Source: an uncultured Steroidobacter sp.
Lineage (GTDB): Bacteria > Pseudomonadota > Gammaproteobacteria > Steroidobacterales > Steroidobacteraceae
NCBI GenBank assembly: GCA_938008435.1
Contig: CALLKK010000006.1
Span: 124,001-188,000, forward strand
Direction: 5' to 3'
Length of the DNA: 64,000 nt
Below, piece by piece: positions 47,312 to 57,211 of the stretch. The notes beneath the pieces were generated by a model. That model was not told the DNA's origin. It did no database searches and saw only the letters and a program-made list of their open reading frames with translations. Position 1 is the first letter of the stretch. The number at the start of each line of letters is the position of its first letter. A program made the position numbers and the translations under genes.

Positions 47312-50052
47312 CCTCGTTCGGCACAGGCGGAGCATCCGAACGCTGGGCGCGCATACAGGATCTGTTCTCGCGCGCCATCGACCTGCCGCCTAAGGAGCGC
47401 GAGGCGTTTATCGCGCGCGAAACCGGCAGCGATGTTGCGCTGCGCGAAGAGTTGAGGAACCTCCTCGCATTCGATTCGGGGGATTCGACCGGCCCCCTCA
47501 CCCATGCGGTAGGGGCGGCGCTGCAACGTACGACGCACGATCGCCGTCGCGCCATGCTGGGGCGCATCGTGAGCAACTATCGCCTCGTGTCCATCCTCGG
47601 CCACGGCGGCACAGGGACGGTTTATCTTGCAGAACGCGCGGACCGGCAGTACTCCGCCCAAGTCGCCGTCAAGATCATTGATTCGGCCATCCTCCACGGC
47701 GACCTCGGCCAACGCTTTCGCGCCGAGCGACAGATTCTCGCCAGCCTGAATCATCCGAATATCGCCCGCCTCATCGATGCGGGCGAGACCGCGGAGGGTC
47801 AGCCCTTCCTCATCATGGAGTATGTCCATGGCGAGCCGCTCGACCGCTACTGCGATCGCGAGCAACTGGGCCTACGAGCGCGACTCGAGCTCTTCCTGCA
47901 GATCTGTCGCGCGGTGCAGTACGCGCACCAGAATCTGATCGTTCACCGCGACCTGAAACCCGCGAACATCCTGGTGACGCCCGATGGCACGCCGAAATTG
48001 CTCGACTTCGGCATCGCCAAGCTGCTCGACCCTGGTCATGCAGCCGCCCTCGCATTGACGCGCATGAACGATCGGCTGCTCACCCCAGAGTACGCGAGCC
48101 CGGAGCAGATTCTCGGCCGCCCTGTGACGACAGCGAGCGACGTGTACACGCTGGGAGTCGTCCTGTACGAGCTGCTCACGGGGCTACGCCCATACAAGGT
48201 CTTACCCTCCGCGAGCCAACTGGAGCTCGAGCGCACCATTTGCGTCTCGGATCCTGAACGACCGAGCGCCGCAATCAAGCGCGTCGCCACCGACGGTTCG
48301 ACCACCACCACGCTGGAAGCGATCGCGACGGCGCGCCGCATGACGGCCGACAAGCTCGCACGCAAGCTGACAGGCGATCTGGATGCGATCGTATTGCGCG
48401 CGCTGCGCAAAGAGCCGCAGCATCGCTACAGTACCGTCGAGCAATTTGCCGACGACATCAAGCGGTACTTGTCGCGCGAGCCGGTCCAGGCACGCCAAGG
48501 CAATTGGACCTACTACTCGTCCCGCTTCATCCGCCGCCATGCCTTCGGTGTCTCGGTAGGCAGCGTTTTCGCAATATTGATCGTCGCATTCGCAGTCACG
48601 ATGTCCGTTCAGGCAAAACGCATCGCCGCCGAACGCGACCGAGCTACCATTGAAAGCACGCGCGCCGAAAGCGTCTCGGAATTCATGCTGCGCATTTTCG
48701 AGGCATCGGATCCGTTCACTGCCCAAGGCGAACAGGTGACGGCACGGCAGTTGCTCGACCAAGCGGGCCGCAACATTAGGGGTGACCTCAGCCAGCATCC
48801 CGAGGTGCGCGCGCGACTGCTCGAAGCCATCGGTCGCGCCTACCGCCGTCAGAACGAGTTCGCGTTGTCGGTCAGCTTTCTCCAAGAAGCCGAGTATCTG
48901 CGCCGGCAGCTGCCTGATCCCGACGGCTCGCGACGCGCGCAGGTTTTGGCCGAGCTTGCCATGTCCTTGAGAGAAGCCGGCGATCTCGGTCGAGCACACG
49001 AAACGCTTCAGCAGGCGATAACGCTATCTGAGCGAAATCGCGGATCGGGCTCTATTGGATACGCGCGATTGATGACAAATCTTGGCCGCGTCGAACTCGC
49101 CGCCGGCAACCTCGACGCCGCGAAAGCGTACTTCGAAAGAAGTCTTGCCTTGCATCGCGATTTGCTTGGCCCTCATCACCAGGAAGTAGCGAGCGCCATG
49201 ATTGATCTCGCTGCTGCGCACTTGTGGATGGATGAGCTACGACAGGCCGAGCAGCAAGTTCGTGACGCTGTCCGTATCTACGAAGCGACTGTCCCCACAC
49301 TTTATCCGGATCGAGTCATGGCGAACGTAAACCTTGCTGAGATCCTCGTTCGGCAAGGTCGCCTAGAAGAGGCGTCGCCACTTCTAGAAGCGTGTCTGGA
49401 CAATCAAATACGGCTATATGGCCTCCAAAGTCGGCAAGTGGCTGCTACATACGCGCTACTCGGCCGAGTGCGAAGTGCCCAAGGCCTAATAGCCGACGCT
49501 GAAACCTTCGCGAGACAAGCGTTGTCGATACAAGAAGCCACCCTCGGTGGAGGCCATCAGGACACCGCCTACAGCCGCGCAGCACTTGCAAGCGTGCTCA
49601 TCAGGCGCAACAAGCTTGCGGAAGCAGAAGAGCAGCTGAAACTATCGCTCGACGCTTACGAGAAAACGCTGCCGCCCGATCATCCCTACGTAGCCTCTTC
49701 CGAGCACTTGCTTGGCGAGGTACTGCTTCAAAAGGGACAGCTGAGCGATGCCGAGGCCTATCTCACGGCCGCAATGAATCGCTGGAAGCGCACGCAATCA
49801 CCCGCGTGGCGCGCTGCTCGATCCCAGAGCGCGCTCGGGGAAGTCTTGCATCTGCAAGGTCGGCTCAAAGAAGCCGAGCACCACCTCGCCGATAGCTACA
49901 GAATCCTGGCCACCGACACCAGCGCGGACCACGACGCGCGTATCGCAGCACGGGAGCGCGTGGAACGCTTCTATCTTGCGCGCGGCCAGCGCGATGAGCT
50001 GGAGAAGTTGTTGGCGTCGATACGCAGCTCGGCACCCGCGTCGCACCCGTAA
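47308..50052 (+). CDS. Membrane Ser/Thr protein kinase with TPR sensor domain
   Basis: A 914-residue protein. A helical N-terminal part (1-85) is followed by a Hanks-type kinase (about 90-400): glycine loop GHGGTGTVY, Lys122 in VAVKII, Asp215 in HRDLKPANIL, DFG at 233-235 and PEYASPEQ. Next come one transmembrane helix (about 415-435, VGSVFAILIVAFAVTMSV) and a large TPR domain (about 480-900), expected in the periplasm. All catalytic residues are intact. It is coupled to the ECF sigma gene and likely transmits an envelope signal to it. Confidence 0.93.
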   Translation: MTSFGTGGASERWARIQDLFSRAIDLPPKEREAFIARETGSDVALREELRNLLAFDSGDSTGPLTHAVGAALQRTTHDRRRAMLGRIVSNYRLVSILGHGGTGTVYLAERADRQYSAQVAVKIIDSAILHGDLGQRFRAERQILASLNHPNIARLIDAGETAEGQPFLIMEYVHGEPLDRYCDREQLGLRARLELFLQICRAVQYAHQNLIVHRDLKPANILVTPDGTPKLLDFGIAKLLDPGHAAALALTRMNDRLLTPEYASPEQILGRPVTTASDVYTLGVVLYELLTGLRPYKVLPSASQLELERTICVSDPERPSAAIKRVATDGSTTTTLEAIATARRMTADKLARKLTGDLDAIVLRALRKEPQHRYSTVEQFADDIKRYLSREPVQARQGNWTYYSSRFIRRHAFGVSVGSVFAILIVAFAVTMSVQAKRIAAERDRATIESTRAESVSEFMLRIFEASDPFTAQGEQVTARQLLDQAGRNIRGDLSQHPEVRARLLEAIGRAYRRQNEFALSVSFLQEAEYLRRQLPDPDGSRRAQVLAELAMSLREAGDLGRAHETLQQAITLSERNRGSGSIGYARLMTNLGRVELAAGNLDAAKAYFERSLALHRDLLGPHHQEVASAMIDLAAAHLWMDELRQAEQQVRDAVRIYEATVPTLYPDRVMANVNLAEILVRQGRLEEASPLLEACLDNQIRLYGLQSRQVAATYALLGRVRSAQGLIADAETFARQALSIQEATLGGGHQDTAYSRAALASVLIRRNKLAEAEEQLKLSLDAYEKTLPPDHPYVASSEHLLGEVLLQKGQLSDAEAYLTAAMNRWKRTQSPAWRAARSQSALGEVLHLQGRLKEAEHHLADSYRILATDTSADHDARIAARERVERFYLARGQRDELEKLLASIRSSAPASHP

Positions 50053-50141
50053 CATCGGCCGCCGACGCAGATCACGAAGTCGTCCCTATCTGCTAAAGTC
50101 TCTGGCCTGACAGAGCACCGTCGTGTAGGAGATCGGACCAG

Positions 50142-50975
50142 ATGCGAGCTCACGCCCTTATCGCTCGGTTTGCCGTCGTCATTCTGTCGCTCTTGAGCCT
50201 CTGCGCCGTCGCGGCCGAGCGACAGGATGCGCGCCTTTTGACCGCGACGAAGGTACTGGACGAGCTGCTGCAGATGCCGGAGCAGAACATTCCCACATGG
50301 CTGCTCGAGCGCGCTTATGCCGTCGCAGTCGTCCCGGACGTCATCAAGGTCGGGCTCGGCATCGGCGGTCGACGCGGCAAGGGCGTATTGGTGGTGCGCA
50401 AGGAAAACGGAGAGTGGAGCAACCCGATCTTCGTGAACTTGACCGGCGGGAGCTTCGGCTTCCAAGTCGGCGTCCAATCCACCGACGTCGTGCTCGTGTT
50501 CACGTCACGACACAGCATCGAAGGCATCGTCGGCGGCAAGGTCACTCTCGGCGCAGACGCTTCCGTTGCAGCAGGCCCAGTGGGGAGACAAAGCTCCGCG
50601 GCGACGGATGTAGGACTGACTGCGCAGGTGTACTCATATTCGCGCGCCAGCGGCCTTTTTGCAGGCGTCGCGCTCGACGGCTCCGCGCTCACGATCGATC
50701 ATCGCTCCAACGAAGCCTTCTACCGACGCCCCGGAGTGCTCGCCAGCGAGATCATTCGTCTCGACGCTCCACCCGCTTCCGGCCCCGCGCAGCAGTTCAT
50801 TGCAGCGATCGAACGGTCCGCGCGCGGGACGCGCGCGACGTCAGGACGTCGCGCTCCGGAGACCACGGAAGCATCATCCGCCCCCGCGGTGCAGCCGCAG
50901 CCCTCATCGGAAAGCGGCGGCGTGGTGACGTATCCGATGGAAGACCCGAATCCGGGCCAAGAACCGCCGCTCTGA
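50142..50975 (+). CDS. Secreted SYLF/YSC84-domain lipid-binding protein
   Basis: A 277-residue protein with a signal peptide (about 1-25, ending AVAA) and the SYLF (YSC84) domain (about 35-210). Its Gly-rich pattern is clear: IPTWLLERAYAVAVVPDVIKVGLGIGGRRGKG, LTGGSFGFQVGVQSTDVVLVF and a YSYSRASGLFAGVALDGS segment. The last 60 residues are a Pro/Ser/Glu-rich tail. SYLF domains bind phospholipids. GGAGATCGG precedes the ATG with good spacing. It lies 89 bp after the kinase gene and could be in the same unit. Confidence 0.9.
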   Translation: MRAHALIARFAVVILSLLSLCAVAAERQDARLLTATKVLDELLQMPEQNIPTWLLERAYAVAVVPDVIKVGLGIGGRRGKGVLVVRKENGEWSNPIFVNLTGGSFGFQVGVQSTDVVLVFTSRHSIEGIVGGKVTLGADASVAAGPVGRQSSAATDVGLTAQVYSYSRASGLFAGVALDGSALTIDHRSNEAFYRRPGVLASEIIRLDAPPASGPAQQFIAAIERSARGTRATSGRRAPETTEASSAPAVQPQPSSESGGVVTYPMEDPNPGQEPPL

Positions 50976-50997
50976 GCCCGCCTCGTCGGCGCACGAG

Positions 50998-51651
50998 CTA
51001 GCTCGTCACGCCGAGTCCGATCGGACACGACACGCCCGTGCCGCCGAGCCCGCAATAGCCGTTCGGGTTCTTGTGCAGATATTGCTGGTGGTACTCCTCG
51101 GCGTAGTAAAACTCGGGCGCATCGAGGATTTCCGTGGTGATCGGTCCGTAGCCCGCCCGACGCAACGCGGCAGCATAGGCGTCACGGCTTGCCTCGGCAG
51201 CGGCGCGCTGCTCGGCGTCGTAGACGTAGATACCTGAGCGGTATTGGGTGCCGATGTCGTTGCCCTGACGCATGCCCTGCGTCGGATCGTGAGATTCCCA
51301 GAAAGTCTTGAGCAGCTGCTCGTACGTGATGCGCTCCGGGTCGTACACCACTCTGACGACCTCGTTGTGTCCCGTGTAACCCGTGCACACCTCTTCGTAG
51401 GTGGGATTGGGCGTTCCGCCCCCTGCGTAACCGACCGCGGTGCTGTAAACACCCGGCAACTGCCAGAACTTGCGCTCGGCGCCCCAGAAGCAACCGAGCC
51501 CGAATAGAGCAAGCTTCAAGCCCTCCGGAAACGGCGGCACGATACGATTGCCATTGACTGCATGACGTTCCGGCACAGGCATGGGAGTGCTGCGCCCGGG
51601 AAGTAGCTCTTCCTTGGACGGCATCACGCCTTTCAGACGAAAGGAGCGCAT
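50998..51651 (-). CDS. msrA: Peptide-methionine (S)-S-oxide reductase
   Basis: Repairs oxidised methionine. The protein has 217 residues, like E. coli MsrA, with the catalytic GLGCFWGAERKFW near residue 52 and the conserved EVVRVVYDPERITYEQLL segment. C-terminal resolving cysteines lie in GYCGLGGTGVSCP. There is no signal peptide, so it is cytoplasmic. The full-length start at 51651 matches the N-terminal PVPERHAVNGN region of long MsrA proteins. Convergent with the SYLF gene. Confidence 0.96.
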   Translation of the reverse strand: MRSFRLKGVMPSKEELLPGRSTPMPVPERHAVNGNRIVPPFPEGLKLALFGLGCFWGAERKFWQLPGVYSTAVGYAGGGTPNPTYEEVCTGYTGHNEVVRVVYDPERITYEQLLKTFWESHDPTQGMRQGNDIGTQYRSGIYVYDAEQRAAAEASRDAYAAALRRAGYGPITTEILDAPEFYYAEEYHQQYLHKNPNGYCGLGGTGVSCPIGLGVTS

Positions 51652-51726
51652 GAGCGGGTCCCCTTGGCTTGGAAAGCCGTTAGTGTACCCGCCGCTGCGC
51701 TCCCCGCGGCCTGCGGAGCGCCACGC

Positions 51727-52665
51727 TCAGAGTTCTGCGACAGCCGTGCCCATCGAAATGACGACATCGTTCGTCCGGCGGCGGCATTCGCGCGGCGTGA
51801 TGCCGTGAAAGCGACGCATCGCTCGGAACAACGTGGAGCGCGAATCGAACCCCACGCGCTTGACGATTTCCTCGACCGCCAGCTCGCTGCCCCGCAGCAG
51901 ACGCGCCGCCACGCTCGTACGCTTGCGCTGCAGGTATTCGTGCGGCGTAACGTCGTGAACGTGCTTGAAAAGCCTCAGGAAATGATGCCGCGACAAGAAC
52001 GCTGCACGCGCCATGTCGCTCAGCATCAACGGCTTTTCGTAGTTCGAGTGAATGAAATCGGTCGCCAGCGAGATGCGCCGGAAAATTTCGCGTCGAGTCG
52101 CAGCGCGACGCACCGGCACGGCGCGCACCTTGGCAACGACTTGACGATGACGCAGCAGCATCCGCTCGAGCAGGAACGCGAGCTGCTCTTCGTACCAAAG
52201 CGTATCCTGCAAGCCGGCTTCGCGATGTCGCGCAATGAACTGCAAGACCGGCGTGACGCTGCGATCGTGCACTTGCAGATTCGGCAAGAAGGGTAGCGCC
52301 GAGGGTGTATCGACCTCGCCGCTCTCGAGCAAGCGATCTTCCGGCGTCACGAGCGCGCCGAGCACCTCCTCTGGCATGCCGCGACGGAAGAGAATCGTCA
52401 GCGCACGTATCCCTTCGCCGCCGCGCACGCGCACGCTCGCTGCGCCGTTCGGGATGGCAAGCCACGTATCGTCGTCGACGACGACACGACGACCATCGAG
52501 ATTGACCTCCTGCCGCCCATTCCATGCACACAGGAGCGCCATGCGATCGCCGGCCAGAACGTAGTCCTCGACCTGCGCCCTCGTGGTGTAGATGACGTTG
52601 CCCGAGTTCTCCTGCCAAAGTCCCAGCGAGCTCCCTAGCGATTGAGGGCTAGTTCCAAGAATCAT
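51727..52665 (-). CDS. AraC-family transcriptional regulator
   Basis: A 312-residue regulator with an N-terminal cupin-like sensor (about 1-150; VVVDDDTWLAIPNGAASVRV) and a C-terminal double helix-turn-helix (about 200-300): KPLMLSDMARAAFLSRHHFLRLFK, then LAVEEIVKRVGFDSRSTLFRAMRRFHGITP, the standard AraC signature. The target is unknown; about 75 bp separate it from msrA downstream, so they may share a transcript. A 430-bp gap lies upstream. Confidence 0.93.
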   Translation of the reverse strand: MILGTSPQSLGSSLGLWQENSGNVIYTTRAQVEDYVLAGDRMALLCAWNGRQEVNLDGRRVVVDDDTWLAIPNGAASVRVRGGEGIRALTILFRRGMPEEVLGALVTPEDRLLESGEVDTPSALPFLPNLQVHDRSVTPVLQFIARHREAGLQDTLWYEEQLAFLLERMLLRHRQVVAKVRAVPVRRAATRREIFRRISLATDFIHSNYEKPLMLSDMARAAFLSRHHFLRLFKHVHDVTPHEYLQRKRTSVAARLLRGSELAVEEIVKRVGFDSRSTLFRAMRRFHGITPRECRRRTNDVVISMGTAVAEL

Positions 52666-53097
52666 CTGACACCTCTTCCGTATGTTTCACTTAGCTTGGC
52701 GCAAGCCTGCGAGACCAACGTCGACTCCAAGGCGCGCGAATGCGTACAACCTTCAGATGCAGCAAGGCCCACGTTAGTTACACACTGCGAGGGAAGAATT
52801 TGTTACGCCTGTGTAAAAAGGCATTCGCGAACCTGTGAGTGTGCTCGTGTGTACGCGCGCACCGGTGTCCGTCGCAAGGAATTCACGACCATCGGAGCGT
52901 GCCGCGCGGCGAAAGGTTCGAGATCGATTGCGTGATCTCGATGCGGACGTCACGAGACACGCGGGTATGACAAGCGAGGCGCTGCTAGGTTCAATGCAGG
53001 AATGAGATCTGGCCGGCGTGCGCGCCTCTAGCCTCGCTCGAGCGCGCTGCGTATGCTATGTCGCACCTTTGCGTCATGCTTCGAGTCCGATACAGCT
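52666..53097. other. Intergenic region without recognisable gene
   Basis: A 432-bp stretch upstream of the AraC gene. I find no ORF with a credible start, no tRNA and no riboswitch signature. It should contain the AraC promoter and that of the small downstream gene. The middle (about 52770-52860) has lower GC and several GTGTGTA/TGTGTAA-like words. Confidence 0.5.
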
Positions 53098-53340
53098 ATG
53101 CCGATTTGCCACGAGCACAATCTCGCCCGCCCGATCCCGAAGCAATTGCCCTTTGGCATCCGCGTGAAGGTGCGTTCGACGGATCCGTTTCGGAATCTCG
53201 TCGGCAGCGACTGGAGTCGAGAGCATTGGTTCGCCACGCGCGAGGAACGCGATCGGGCGCTCAAGGAAATGAGCGGTCGCTACGTCTACTTCCGCCCCGG
53301 CGATCAGCCGACGCTCGAATTCGAAAAGATCGAGCGCTGA
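53098..53340 (+). CDS. Small hypothetical protein
   Basis: An 80-residue basic, soluble protein from the ATG at 53098, starting MPICHEHNLARPIPKQLPFG and containing VKVRSTDPFRNLVGSDW and HWFATREERDRALKEM. The length, conserved-looking aromatic positions and lack of low complexity favour a real gene. Its single Cys-x-x-x-His is not enough for a zinc site. I recognise no family. Convergent with the patatin gene. Confidence 0.6.
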   Translation: MPICHEHNLARPIPKQLPFGIRVKVRSTDPFRNLVGSDWSREHWFATREERDRALKEMSGRYVYFRPGDQPTLEFEKIER

Positions 53341-53434
53341 GCGGCGCCTGCCGCTCGCGTAGCGGCATGCGGCGCGGAACAGCCTGCGCCCGAGCTACTG
53401 CCGCAGCGTAGAAGCGGCGACGGCTGCCGCCTGA

Positions 53435-55639
53435 TCAGAACGTGCGACCCAGGAACAGATAGAACGCCTTGTCGCCGTCTTCATCGAAGCCGGTCGCGAG
53501 ATAGACGGGCCCCAGCGGCGAATCGACGCCGAAGAAAAGGCTGCCGTTGGTACGCAGATCGTCTATCGACATGTCGCTGCGATGGAGCCACGTGTTTCCC
53601 GCCTCCAGCGACAAGCCCGCATAAGCCGGCAGATCCAACACGCCCGAGCCGCCGCGCCCGACGCGCCGGTAATAGATCAGTCGGCCGATGCCGTAGTGCG
53701 GTCCCGACATGTACCCGGGCGGCAAACCGGAGAGATTGAAAAATCCGCCGAGCGAAAAATAGCTCTCCGGCGTGAGCGGCGAGTCGTCCGTCGTGCCGGC
53801 ATCAGTCCAGAAAATCAGCGTATTGCGACCGCGCGAGCGCGCCACGAGCCACGTGCCTTCATACGTGTCGAAGTCTTGATCGCCGCCCAGCTTGCGTCGC
53901 TCGCCGCGCCAGTGGAATTCGAACTGCTGGCCATGCCGCGGGAAGAAGATGCTGTCCAGCTTGTCGTAAGAGAAGCGCGCAAACACCCCGCCCCGCTCGA
54001 AAGTTGCGGTCGGCAACTCGGGATCGCCGATCAGGATGCGCGAGCGCTCGCGGCCGCGCCGCACGCCCACTCGGATCTCGCCCCAGTTAGCGAGCTCGCG
54101 ACCGACATCGATCCCCCCGTAGGCCGAGCGCACCCTGTATTCGGCCATGCGATCGCGACCCTGCAAGCTGAAGACGCTGCGCTCCTCGAGACTCAGCTGC
54201 GGCGCGACGAAGTATCGGCTGGCGAGCGACAGCGGCTGATAGAACTCCGTGAAGAACTTGGGGTTCTCGCCGATCTGCAGATCGGTGAGCCACTCGCCGC
54301 CCAAGCCGTTCAGCTCGGTGACGATGAAGCGTGCCGCGGCGTTGTAGCGGCTGTTGCCCTCGAAGTCGTCTTCGAGATTGAGCCCGACACGTACGTAGTT
54401 CGGGCCCCAGCTCTTGCGGCGCAAGCTCAGCTCCAAGCCGCTACTCGCCTCTTCCTGCACGAGCGTGTAGTCGATCGATTCGAAGCGATCGAGCGCATAC
54501 AACGCCGAGAGCCGCCGACCGATGATGTCTTTGTCGAACGAGCGACCGATGAGATCGCGCATGGTCGCCTGCACCAAGGCCTCGTATTCCTTTGAGCTCT
54601 CGTCAGCGCGCACGAAACCGATCGTGCGCGTCTCGATCGACTTGGTCTTACGCGCAGCCAAGTAGCGTCGATAAGCTGCCTCGTTCAGGGCCAATCGAGC
54701 GAGCGCCTCCTTGGCGCTCAGCGCGCCCTGCTCGCCCGCACGGATGGCATGGGGCACCCTGCTGAAATCGGCTGACGTGAAGCGACCGAGCGGCGGATCG
54801 ATGAGAATGTCGTCGGACGTGAGTTTCTCGCGCTGCTCCAACGTCCGGCTGCGAATCAAGATCGCGAACGCCTGGTTCGTGACTTCGAGCGGCGTCGTCA
54901 GCTCATCGCGCGCATAGAGAGGGAAGCTGACGTCGACGACGATGAGTACGTCGACGCCCATCGATCTTGCCACATCGACCGGCAGGTTCTCGACCAACCC
55001 GCCGTCGACGAGCAGACGCCCATCGCGCTGCACGGGAGCGAACACGCCCGGCGCCGACATGCTGGCACGCAGCGCCGAGACAAGGTCGCCCGACTTCATG
55101 ATCACCGCCTCGCCGGTTTCCAAATCGGTCGCGATGGCGCGAAAAGGAATCGGCAGGTCATCGAAATCGCGAATATCCGCCACCGCAAGCGTCGCCTTGC
55201 GCAGCTCCTGCTCGAGCTTCTGTCCCTGAATCAGGCCGCGCGGCATCACGAAACCTCGATCCGTTACGCCGAGCGCATAGCGCACGAGAAAGTTGCGGTC
55301 GTCCTGCTTGCGGCGAAAGCCGAGCTCCTCGCGCGGCGGGCGATCCTGAAACGCGTCCTGCCAATTGACCGAGCGAATGAGCCGATCGATCTCCTCGGCC
55401 GACATGCCGGAGGCATAGAGCCCGCCGACCACAGCGCCCATACTCGTGCCGGCAATCGCATCGACCGGGACACGCAGCTCATCGAGCACTTTGAGCACGC
55501 CCACGTGAGCTGCGCCGCGCGCGCCGCCGCCGCTCAACACGAGCCCGACACGAGGCCGCGTGTCTTCGGCCGCCACCGCGGCTGCCGTCAAAGCACTGCA
55601 TAGGAAGACACACAAGAGGCGCGCAACGAAGGTAGTCAT
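53435..55639 (-). CDS. Patatin-like phospholipase with outer-membrane barrel (PlpD-type)
   Basis: A 734-residue type Vd-autotransporter-like protein: signal peptide (about 1-24), patatin domain (about 28-220) with oxyanion loop SGGGARG, nucleophile GTSMG and catalytic Asp in VDGGL, a POTRA-like domain (about 330-410; IETRTIGFVRADES) and a C-terminal 16-strand-type barrel ending in YLFLGRTF with terminal Phe. Family members place or secrete a lipase at the cell surface. The ATG at 55639 fits the signal peptide better than the upstream in-frame start. It begins 10 bp after mmsA on the same strand, so they are likely co-transcribed. Confidence 0.9.
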   Translation of the reverse strand: MTTFVARLLCVFLCSALTAAAVAAEDTRPRVGLVLSGGGARGAAHVGVLKVLDELRVPVDAIAGTSMGAVVGGLYASGMSAEEIDRLIRSVNWQDAFQDRPPREELGFRRKQDDRNFLVRYALGVTDRGFVMPRGLIQGQKLEQELRKATLAVADIRDFDDLPIPFRAIATDLETGEAVIMKSGDLVSALRASMSAPGVFAPVQRDGRLLVDGGLVENLPVDVARSMGVDVLIVVDVSFPLYARDELTTPLEVTNQAFAILIRSRTLEQREKLTSDDILIDPPLGRFTSADFSRVPHAIRAGEQGALSAKEALARLALNEAAYRRYLAARKTKSIETRTIGFVRADESSKEYEALVQATMRDLIGRSFDKDIIGRRLSALYALDRFESIDYTLVQEEASSGLELSLRRKSWGPNYVRVGLNLEDDFEGNSRYNAAARFIVTELNGLGGEWLTDLQIGENPKFFTEFYQPLSLASRYFVAPQLSLEERSVFSLQGRDRMAEYRVRSAYGGIDVGRELANWGEIRVGVRRGRERSRILIGDPELPTATFERGGVFARFSYDKLDSIFFPRHGQQFEFHWRGERRKLGGDQDFDTYEGTWLVARSRGRNTLIFWTDAGTTDDSPLTPESYFSLGGFFNLSGLPPGYMSGPHYGIGRLIYYRRVGRGGSGVLDLPAYAGLSLEAGNTWLHRSDMSIDDLRTNGSLFFGVDSPLGPVYLATGFDEDGDKAFYLFLGRTF

Positions 55640-55649
55640 GAGCACCAAG

Positions 55650-57170
55650 CTAGCGTGCGGCCGGCATGACGAACTCGGCCTGCGAGGGCTCATCCCCTGG
55701 CCAGCGTGCTGTCACGGTCTTAAGGCGCGTGAAGAACCTCACGCCTTCCGCGCCGTGCATGTGGACATCGCCGAAGAGCGAGCGCTTCCAGCCGCCGAAA
55801 CTGTAATAGGCAGCCGGAACCGGAATCGGAACGTTCACTCCCACCATCCCCGTTTCGACTTGCGCACAGAACTTGCGAGCGGCGGCGCCATCGCGCGTGA
55901 AAATCGCGGCGCCGTTGCCGAACTCATGCGCATTGATGAGCTGCAGCGCCGCGTCGAGATCATCGACCCGCACGATCGCGAGCACGGGACCGAAAATCTC
56001 TTCCTCGTAGATGCGCATGCGCGGCGCGACCCGATCGAACACCGTGGGCCCGAGAAAGAATCCGCGCTCGAATGCCACGGTCTTGCGGCCATCCACGACG
56101 AGCTCCGCTCCTTCTTGGAGGCCCAACTCGATGTATCCGCGCACCCGTTCGAGATGGGCGGCCGTGATCAGCGGCCCCATGTCGATGTTCGGCTCGTACC
56201 CCGGACCAATGCGTAACGCTGCAACCAAAGGCTTTAGTTCGTCGATCAGTCTATCGCCGCACCCGCCGACCGCAACGGCGACCGACACCGCCATGCAGCG
56301 CTCGCCGGCCGAACCGAATGCCGCACCCACGAGCGCCTGCGCTGCTTTGCGCAGATCGGCATCGGGCATGACAACGAGATGATTCTTCGCACCGCCGAGC
56401 GCCTGAATGCGCTTACCCGCCTCGGCGGCGAGGCGATGGACGCGCTCCGCGACAGGCGTCGAACCCACGAAGCTCACCGCAGCGACGTCGGGATCCGTTA
56501 CCAGCACCGCGACGGCAGCCGCATCACCGTTCACGACGTTGAAGACGCCCGGCGGACCGCCCGCTTCGATGAACAGCTCCGCAAGACGCAGCGGACACGA
56601 CGGATCCTTCTCCGATGGCTTGAGCACGAACGCGTTCCCGCATGCGAGCGCGACTGGCGCCATCCACAGCGGAACCATCGCCGGAAAATTGAAAGGCGTG
56701 ATACCGACGCAGACGCCGAGCGGCTGGCGCAACGACCAGCTGTCGATCTCGCGGCTGACATCGCTCGAATACTCGCCCTTCAACAACTGCGGGATGCCGC
56801 AAGCGAACTCGACGACTTCGATCCCGCGCGCCACTTCGGCACGTGCATCCGCCAACACCTTGCCATGCTCAGCGGTAATCAGGCGAGCGAGCTCCTCCTG
56901 GTGCGACTCGAGCAACGCCTTGTAACGAAACAGCACGCGCGCGCGTTGCACGGGCGGCGTGCCGGCCCAGGCACGTTGTGCTGCGCGTGCCGCAGCGACC
57001 GCTCGGCGCGCTTCCGTTTCGGAAGCGAGAGCGACGAGCGCAGTCACGCTGCCCGAGGCGGGATCGAACACCTCGGCCGTTCTGCCTCCCTCGCCGGGGA
57101 CACGTCGACCGTCGATGAAATGGCCGAGGAGCTTCGAGCCGGCCTGAGCCGCAGGAATTTGCGCGTTCAT
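55650..57170 (-). CDS. mmsA: CoA-acylating methylmalonate-semialdehyde dehydrogenase
   Basis: Oxidises methylmalonate semialdehyde (or malonate semialdehyde) to propionyl-CoA (or acetyl-CoA) in valine catabolism. It has 506 residues with family signatures: ITPFNFPAMVPLWMAP near residue 150, LKPSEKDP, FVGSTPVAERVH and the catalytic cysteine in FGSAGERCMAVS near residue 290. The ATG at 57170 fits the family; upstream open frame belongs to the modC end. The rest of the valine pathway is not here. The 2-oxoacid dehydrogenase genes at 1.8-5.2 kb could be an upstream step. Confidence 0.95.
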   Translation of the reverse strand: MNAQIPAAQAGSKLLGHFIDGRRVPGEGGRTAEVFDPASGSVTALVALASETEARRAVAAARAAQRAWAGTPPVQRARVLFRYKALLESHQEELARLITAEHGKVLADARAEVARGIEVVEFACGIPQLLKGEYSSDVSREIDSWSLRQPLGVCVGITPFNFPAMVPLWMAPVALACGNAFVLKPSEKDPSCPLRLAELFIEAGGPPGVFNVVNGDAAAVAVLVTDPDVAAVSFVGSTPVAERVHRLAAEAGKRIQALGGAKNHLVVMPDADLRKAAQALVGAAFGSAGERCMAVSVAVAVGGCGDRLIDELKPLVAALRIGPGYEPNIDMGPLITAAHLERVRGYIELGLQEGAELVVDGRKTVAFERGFFLGPTVFDRVAPRMRIYEEEIFGPVLAIVRVDDLDAALQLINAHEFGNGAAIFTRDGAAARKFCAQVETGMVGVNVPIPVPAAYYSFGGWKRSLFGDVHMHGAEGVRFFTRLKTVTARWPGDEPSQAEFVMPAAR

Positions 57171-57211
57171 GACCGAAGCATACGGAAGCGCGTGCCCGCG
57201 GCGAAAGCCGG

